Under the pieces are notes generated by a model. The model saw only the letters and a list, made by a program, of their open reading frames with translations, had not been told where the DNA came from and made no database searches. The position numbers and the translations under genes are program-made. Below are positions 60,024 to 64,000 of a stretch of 64,000 nucleotides of DNA, in pieces. The stretch lies in contig MGWH01000001.1 in NCBI GenBank assembly GCA_001800905.1, positions 186,001 to 250,000 of the forward strand. The letters are read 5' to 3'. How positions within the stretch are numbered: the first letter of the stretch is position 1; the number at the start of each line of letters is the position of its first letter. The stretch comes from Flavobacteria bacterium GWA2_35_26. Its GTDB lineage: Bacteria > Bacteroidota > Bacteroidia > Flavobacteriales > Flavobacteriaceae.

Positions 60024-60031
60024 TACTTTTG
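60024..60031 (+). promoter_or_regulatory. Possible -7 box of gcvP
   Basis: TACTTTTG matches the TAnnTTTG consensus and lies 72 bp before the gcvP ATG. The nearest TTG is 25 bp upstream, slightly far for the -33 position. Confidence 0.4.
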
Positions 60032-60103
60032 TACGCAAATTATTTGGTTTTAGACCAAGGCCAATTTGAAACACAACTATAATTTACTTTTTATTCTAAA
60101 TAA

Positions 60104-62947
60104 ATGAAAACAGACGCATTTGCTTTACGCCATATAGGCCCAAGAGATAGTGACCTTCAGCACCTATTTAAAACCATCGGAGTTGACTCACTAGACCAAT
60201 TGATTGCTGAAACGATTCCTGCTGACATTCGTCTAAAAAAAGATTTGGAGCTGGATGCACCCATGACCGAATTCGAATACTTAAGTCACATTCAAAAATT
60301 GGGAAGCAAAAACAAAGTGTTCAAATCCTATATTGGTTTAGGGTATCACCCTGCAGCTATTCCAGCTGTAATTCAGAGAAATATCTTTGAAAATCCAGGT
60401 TGGTACACTGCCTACACTCCGTATCAAGCAGAGATTGCGCAAGGCCGTTTGGAAGCAATTTTAAACTACCAAACCACTATTATAGAATTAACTGGGATGG
60501 AGATTGCCAATGCTTCTTTATTGGACGAAGGTACTGCAGCAGCCGAAGCAATGGCTTTGTTGTTTGACGTGCGTACACGTGACCAAAAGAAAAACAACAT
60601 CAATAAAATTTTCGTTTCTGAAGAAATATTACCTCAAACTTTATCGGTTTTAGAAACCCGTGCTACTCCAAAAGGAATAGAATTAGTAGTTGGAAACCAT
60701 GAAACCTTTGATTTTTCATCGGATTTCTTTGCTGCCATTTTACAGTACCCAGGTAAGTTTGGACAAGTAAATGATTATGCTGGTTTTATTGCTAAAGCAC
60801 ATGCTAACGAAATTAAAGTTGCTGTAGCAGCTGATCTTTTATCGTTAGCCAAATTAACTCCTCCAGGAGAAATGGGAGCAGATGTAGTGGTGGGAACTTC
60901 ACAACGTTTTGGAATTCCAATGGGTTATGGCGGACCTCATGCTGCCTTTTTTGCAACCAAAGAAGAACACAAACGTTCGATGCCAGGAAGAATCATTGGT
61001 GTAACAATTGATACGAATGGCAACCGCGCTTTGCGAATGGCTTTAGGTACTCGTGAGCAACACATTAAACGTGAAAAAGCAACTTCAAATATTTGTACAG
61101 CTCAAGTATTATTGGCTGTTATGGCCGGAATGTATGCCGTTTTCCACGGACCAAAAGGTTTGAAATATATTGCCAATAAAGTACATGCTTCGGCGGTGAC
61201 TTTGGCGGATGCCTTGAATCAATTAGGGGTTTACCAAACCAATTCTGCTTTCTTTGATACGCTATTAGTGAAAGCGGATGCTGCAAAAGTAAAAGCCGTA
61301 GCAGAGAAAAACGAAATGAACTTCTTTTATGTAGATAACGAAACCATTTCGATTGCATTGAACGAGACAACTTCGTTAACCGACTTGAATCAAATTGTTG
61401 CCGTTTTTGCTGAAGCATTAGGAAAACCAAATATGACAATAGATCAATTGGCAAATGAAACAATGGTTCCTAAAAATTTAGAAAGAACCTCAACTTTCTT
61501 GCAACACGACGTATTCAACAACCATCATTCTGAAAGTCAGTTGATGCGATATATTAAAAAATTAGAACGTAAAGATTTGTCGTTAAATCACTCGATGATT
61601 TCTTTAGGTTCTTGTACCATGAAATTGAACGCTGCAGCCGAAATGTTGCCATTATCTATGGCCAATTGGAACAGCATCCACCCATTTGCGCCAATTGAAC
61701 AAGCGGAAGGATATCAAATCATGTTGAAAAAATTAGAACAACAATTGAATGTGGTGACTGGTTTTGCCGGAACTACTTTACAACCTAATTCGGGAGCACA
61801 AGGAGAATATGCTGGTTTAATGACCATCAGAGCCTATCATTTATCAAGAGGCGACCACCACAGAAATGTGTGTTTAATTCCTTCTTCAGCACACGGAACC
61901 AATCCGGCTTCGGCAGCAATGGCAGGAATGGAAATCATTGTAACCAAAACAACTCCGGAAGGAAATATTGACGTTGAAGATTTGCGTGCGAGAGCCATTG
62001 AGTACAAAGACCGTTTGTCTGCTTTAATGGTAACCTACCCTTCTACACATGGTGTTTTCGAAAGTTCTATTATCGAAATCACTGACTTGATTCACGAAAA
62101 TGGTGGTTTAGTCTATATGGATGGTGCCAATATGAATGCGCAGGTGGGATTAACAAATCCTGCAACTATCGGCGCTGACGTTTGTCACTTGAACTTACAC
62201 AAAACCTTTGCTATTCCTCACGGAGGTGGTGGGCCAGGTGTTGGACCAATTTGTGTCAACGAAAAACTCGTTCCATTTTTACCTACCAATCCAATTATTC
62301 CAACAGGAGGCGACCAAGCGATTTCAGCGATTTCAGCGGCACCTTTTGGTTCAGCTTTAGTATGTTTAATTTCGTATGGTTACATTTCGATGTTAGGATC
62401 GGAAGGATTGACCAATGCTACAAAATATGCGATTTTGAATGCCAATTATATGAAAGCGCGTTTGGAAGACCACTACCCTGTTTTATATTCAGGAGAAATG
62501 GGAAGAGCAGCTCACGAAATGATATTGGATTGTCGTGCTTTCAAACAACAAGGTGTTGAAGTTACGGATATAGCCAAACGATTGATGGATTATGGTTTCC
62601 ATGCTCCAACAGTTTCGTTCCCAGTAGCCGGTACTTTGATGATTGAACCAACTGAATCTGAAGATGTAGCCGAATTGGATCGTTTTTGCGATGCGATGAT
62701 TTCGATTAGAAAAGAAATTGCAGCCGCTACTGCTGAGGATCACAATACGGTTTTACACAATGCGCCACATACACAAGCGATGTTGACAGCTGATGTTTGG
62801 AATTTTCCATACACTAGAGAACAAGCTGGATTCCCATTGGAATACATTGCTGAAAATAAATTTTGGCCAAGCGTTCGTCGCGTAGATGATGCATATGGCG
62901 ATCGAAATTTAGTTTGCTCATGCGCTCCAATTGAAGCGTATATGTAA
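60104..62947 (+). CDS. gcvP: Glycine dehydrogenase (decarboxylating), P-protein
   Basis: GcvP is the PLP-dependent first enzyme of the glycine cleavage system. The 947-residue fused form begins FALRHIGPRDSDLQHLFKTI. It includes SLGSCTMKLNAAAEMLP, IPSSAHGTNPASAAMAG and the PLP lysine in LNLHKTFAIPHGGGGPG (Lys700). It is single-chain, not the split GcvPA/GcvPB type. No gcvT or gcvH is adjacent. A clear terminator follows. Confidence 0.98.
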   Translation: MKTDAFALRHIGPRDSDLQHLFKTIGVDSLDQLIAETIPADIRLKKDLELDAPMTEFEYLSHIQKLGSKNKVFKSYIGLGYHPAAIPAVIQRNIFENPGWYTAYTPYQAEIAQGRLEAILNYQTTIIELTGMEIANASLLDEGTAAAEAMALLFDVRTRDQKKNNINKIFVSEEILPQTLSVLETRATPKGIELVVGNHETFDFSSDFFAAILQYPGKFGQVNDYAGFIAKAHANEIKVAVAADLLSLAKLTPPGEMGADVVVGTSQRFGIPMGYGGPHAAFFATKEEHKRSMPGRIIGVTIDTNGNRALRMALGTREQHIKREKATSNICTAQVLLAVMAGMYAVFHGPKGLKYIANKVHASAVTLADALNQLGVYQTNSAFFDTLLVKADAAKVKAVAEKNEMNFFYVDNETISIALNETTSLTDLNQIVAVFAEALGKPNMTIDQLANETMVPKNLERTSTFLQHDVFNNHHSESQLMRYIKKLERKDLSLNHSMISLGSCTMKLNAAAEMLPLSMANWNSIHPFAPIEQAEGYQIMLKKLEQQLNVVTGFAGTTLQPNSGAQGEYAGLMTIRAYHLSRGDHHRNVCLIPSSAHGTNPASAAMAGMEIIVTKTTPEGNIDVEDLRARAIEYKDRLSALMVTYPSTHGVFESSIIEITDLIHENGGLVYMDGANMNAQVGLTNPATIGADVCHLNLHKTFAIPHGGGGPGVGPICVNEKLVPFLPTNPIIPTGGDQAISAISAAPFGSALVCLISYGYISMLGSEGLTNATKYAILNANYMKARLEDHYPVLYSGEMGRAAHEMILDCRAFKQQGVEVTDIAKRLMDYGFHAPTVSFPVAGTLMIEPTESEDVAELDRFCDAMISIRKEIAAATAEDHNTVLHNAPHTQAMLTADVWNFPYTREQAGFPLEYIAENKFWPSVRRVDDAYGDRNLVCSCAPIEAYM

Positions 62948-62966
62948 TTCAAATAATGTAATACAC

Positions 62967-62999
62967 AAAAGGGTTCAGTTGAAAAATTTGAACCCTTTT
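62967..62999 (+). terminator. Terminator of gcvP
   Basis: The 11-bp stem AAAAGGGTTCA / TGAACCCTTTT with an 11-nt loop is followed by a T tract, 19 bp past the gcvP stop. Confidence 0.82.
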
Positions 63000-63030
63000 T
63001 TATAAAAAATAGTCTCGCAAATTGACCCAA

Positions 63031-63408
63031 ATGAAAGATATTCAAACCGCCGAAGAAATTCATCTAGTAGTAGATGAATTCTACAAAAAATTATTAGCCG
63101 ACGAGAAAATCAGCTACATCTTTACCGATGTGGTCAAAATAAAACTAGAAGAGCACCTGCCAATTTTGGTTACCTTTTGGTCGCAAGCTATTTTGGGAAC
63201 GGGAGGTTATGTCAATAACTTGACCCAAATTCACTTGGATATCAACGCTAAATCCTATTTGTCCAAAGAACTTTTTGAAATTTGGCTCGACCATTTTGAA
63301 GCTGCTATCAACGAAAATTTTGAAGGTTTCAATTGTGAACGAATGAAAAATCAAGCCCATAATTTGTCTACAATTATGCAAATTAAAATAGCACAACAGG
63401 ACAAATAA
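63031..63408 (+). CDS. Group III truncated haemoglobin
   Basis: This 125-residue globin starts at the ATG at 63031; a TTG nine bases earlier is in frame but less likely. It has the group III pattern: HLVVDEFYKKLLADEKISYIF, the CD region LPILVTFWSQAILGTGGY, the haem-ligand region HLDINAKSYLSKELFEIW and LDHFEAAINENFEG. Group III members are common in Flavobacteriaceae, but their role (oxygen, NO or peroxide handling) is mostly unproven. It follows the gcvP terminator. Confidence 0.85.
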   Translation: MKDIQTAEEIHLVVDEFYKKLLADEKISYIFTDVVKIKLEEHLPILVTFWSQAILGTGGYVNNLTQIHLDINAKSYLSKELFEIWLDHFEAAINENFEGFNCERMKNQAHNLSTIMQIKIAQQDK

Positions 63409-63530
63409 GTGTCCAATTGTCGTTTTTATACGATTTTTATTAAAATAATGACAATAAATCGATTTCGTTTCTGTTTTGTTGTGGTTAATTCGGATAAAAA
63501 AGATAAATTCGTGCTATAATATAGAATTTT

Positions 63531-64000
63531 ATGAACATCAAAATAAGCGGAATAGGAAGTTATATTCCTGAAAAAAGTGTAAGCAATACCGATTTTACTG
63601 ATCATGTTTTTTTAAACGAAGACGGAAGCCCGTTCGGACATCCAAATGAAGTAGTAGTCAATAAATTCAAGAGTATCACTGGAATAGAAAACCGACGCTA
63701 CGCCAACGATCAATTCACCACTTCAGACTTAGGTTATTTTGCTGCCCAAAAGGCTATTGCCAATGCCAACATAGACCCTGAAACTATCGATTATATCATT
63801 TTTGCACACAACTTTGGCGATGTAAAACACGGCACTATTCAATCGGATATGTTACCCAGTTTAGCTACTAGAGTCAAAAATAAATTACAAATTCAGAATC
63901 CAAAATGCGTGGCTTACGACCTTCTTTTTGGTTGTCCAGGCTGGATTGAAGGGGTATTACAAGCTAATGCCTTCATCAAATCGGGCATGGCAAAACGTTG
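63531..64000 (+). CDS. 3-oxoacyl-ACP synthase III-like (FabH family), cut by window edge
   Basis: About 156 N-terminal residues are visible, starting MNIKISGIGSYIPEKSVSNT. The GIENRRYA block, the TSDLGYFAAQKAI helix, IIFAHNFGD and the active-site cysteine context LLFGCPGWIEGVLQAN match thiolase-fold ketoacyl synthase III enzymes. The sequence around HPNEVVVNKF differs from E. coli FabH and may mark a secondary-metabolism or cell-envelope branch. The C-terminal His/Asn residues lie outside the window. Confidence 0.88.
   Translation, partial: MNIKISGIGSYIPEKSVSNTDFTDHVFLNEDGSPFGHPNEVVVNKFKSITGIENRRYANDQFTTSDLGYFAAQKAIANANIDPETIDYIIFAHNFGDVKHGTIQSDMLPSLATRVKNKLQIQNPKCVAYDLLFGCPGWIEGVLQANAFIKSGMAKR

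Noticed and set aside
59926..60103. Glycine riboswitch upstream of gcvP
   Set aside because: The 178-bp gap is AT-rich with no paired conserved core of the glycine aptamer that I can recognise.

Overview
The window comes from a member of the Bacteroidota, most likely Flavobacterium or a close relative in the Flavobacteriaceae. The signs are an AT-rich sequence, a SusC/SusD outer-membrane pair, an UpxY-type antiterminator at the head of a polysaccharide locus, genes without Shine-Dalgarno sequences, and repeated promoter boxes of the TAnnTTTG type with an upstream TTG. No tRNA, rRNA, CRISPR array or classical insertion sequence was found.

Positions 1-10755 hold the start of a capsule/exopolysaccharide locus read on the minus strand. 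In transcription order it contains UDP-glucose dehydrogenase, the UpxY-like antiterminator, a small cytidylyltransferase, mannose-1-phosphate guanylyltransferase, a large Wza-type SLBB export protein, a UDP-N-acetylhexosamine dehydrogenase, a Wzz-type chain-length protein, and WecB (cut by the window edge). The locus is broken at 7.5-8.8 kb by a plus-strand DUF559 endonuclease-like gene nested between copies of a palindromic repeat, upstream copies in one orientation and downstream copies inverted. Several gene junctions here carry other short repeat families. Positions 10786-17914 hold housekeeping genes, also minus strand: recR, a CoA-binding protein, a citrulline hydrolase/arginine deiminase-like pair, gltA, eno and carA; the last three each have a clear terminator.

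Positions 18000-35252 are the fused ribosomal protein cluster on the minus strand. rpsL-rpsG-fusA-rpsJ form a first unit. rplC starts a second unit with its own promoter and runs through the S10, spc and alpha genes to rplQ. The short rpmJ gene (21085-21201) lies between infA and rpsM. Divergent from it, 35744-41579 is a plus-strand SusC-SusD-lipoprotein operon with no degradative enzyme and a strong terminator.

Positions 41648-53547 are housekeeping: rlmB and rarA (+), then minus-strand genes for a secreted protein of unknown function, a YjjG-like phosphatase, RadC, Mpl, a TPR protein, Obg, a CNNM/CBS membrane protein, Adk and Hpt, then purK-purE (+). Positions 53645-64000 hold an M3 metallopeptidase (+), a tightly coupled minus-strand trio (GH109-like glycosidase/oxidoreductase, sugar nucleotidyltransferase, APH-fold sugar kinase) that looks like an N-acetylhexosamine salvage module, a UbiA-like membrane protein, gcvP, a group III truncated haemoglobin, and a FabH-like ketoacyl synthase cut by the right edge.

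The two best candidates for something not well described are the DUF559 gene with its nested inverted palindromic repeats (7.9-8.8 kb) and the GH109-nucleotidyltransferase-kinase operon (55.8-59.1 kb). Candidate RNA structures in front of rpsH and around the rplC promoter are worth testing as regulatory sites.
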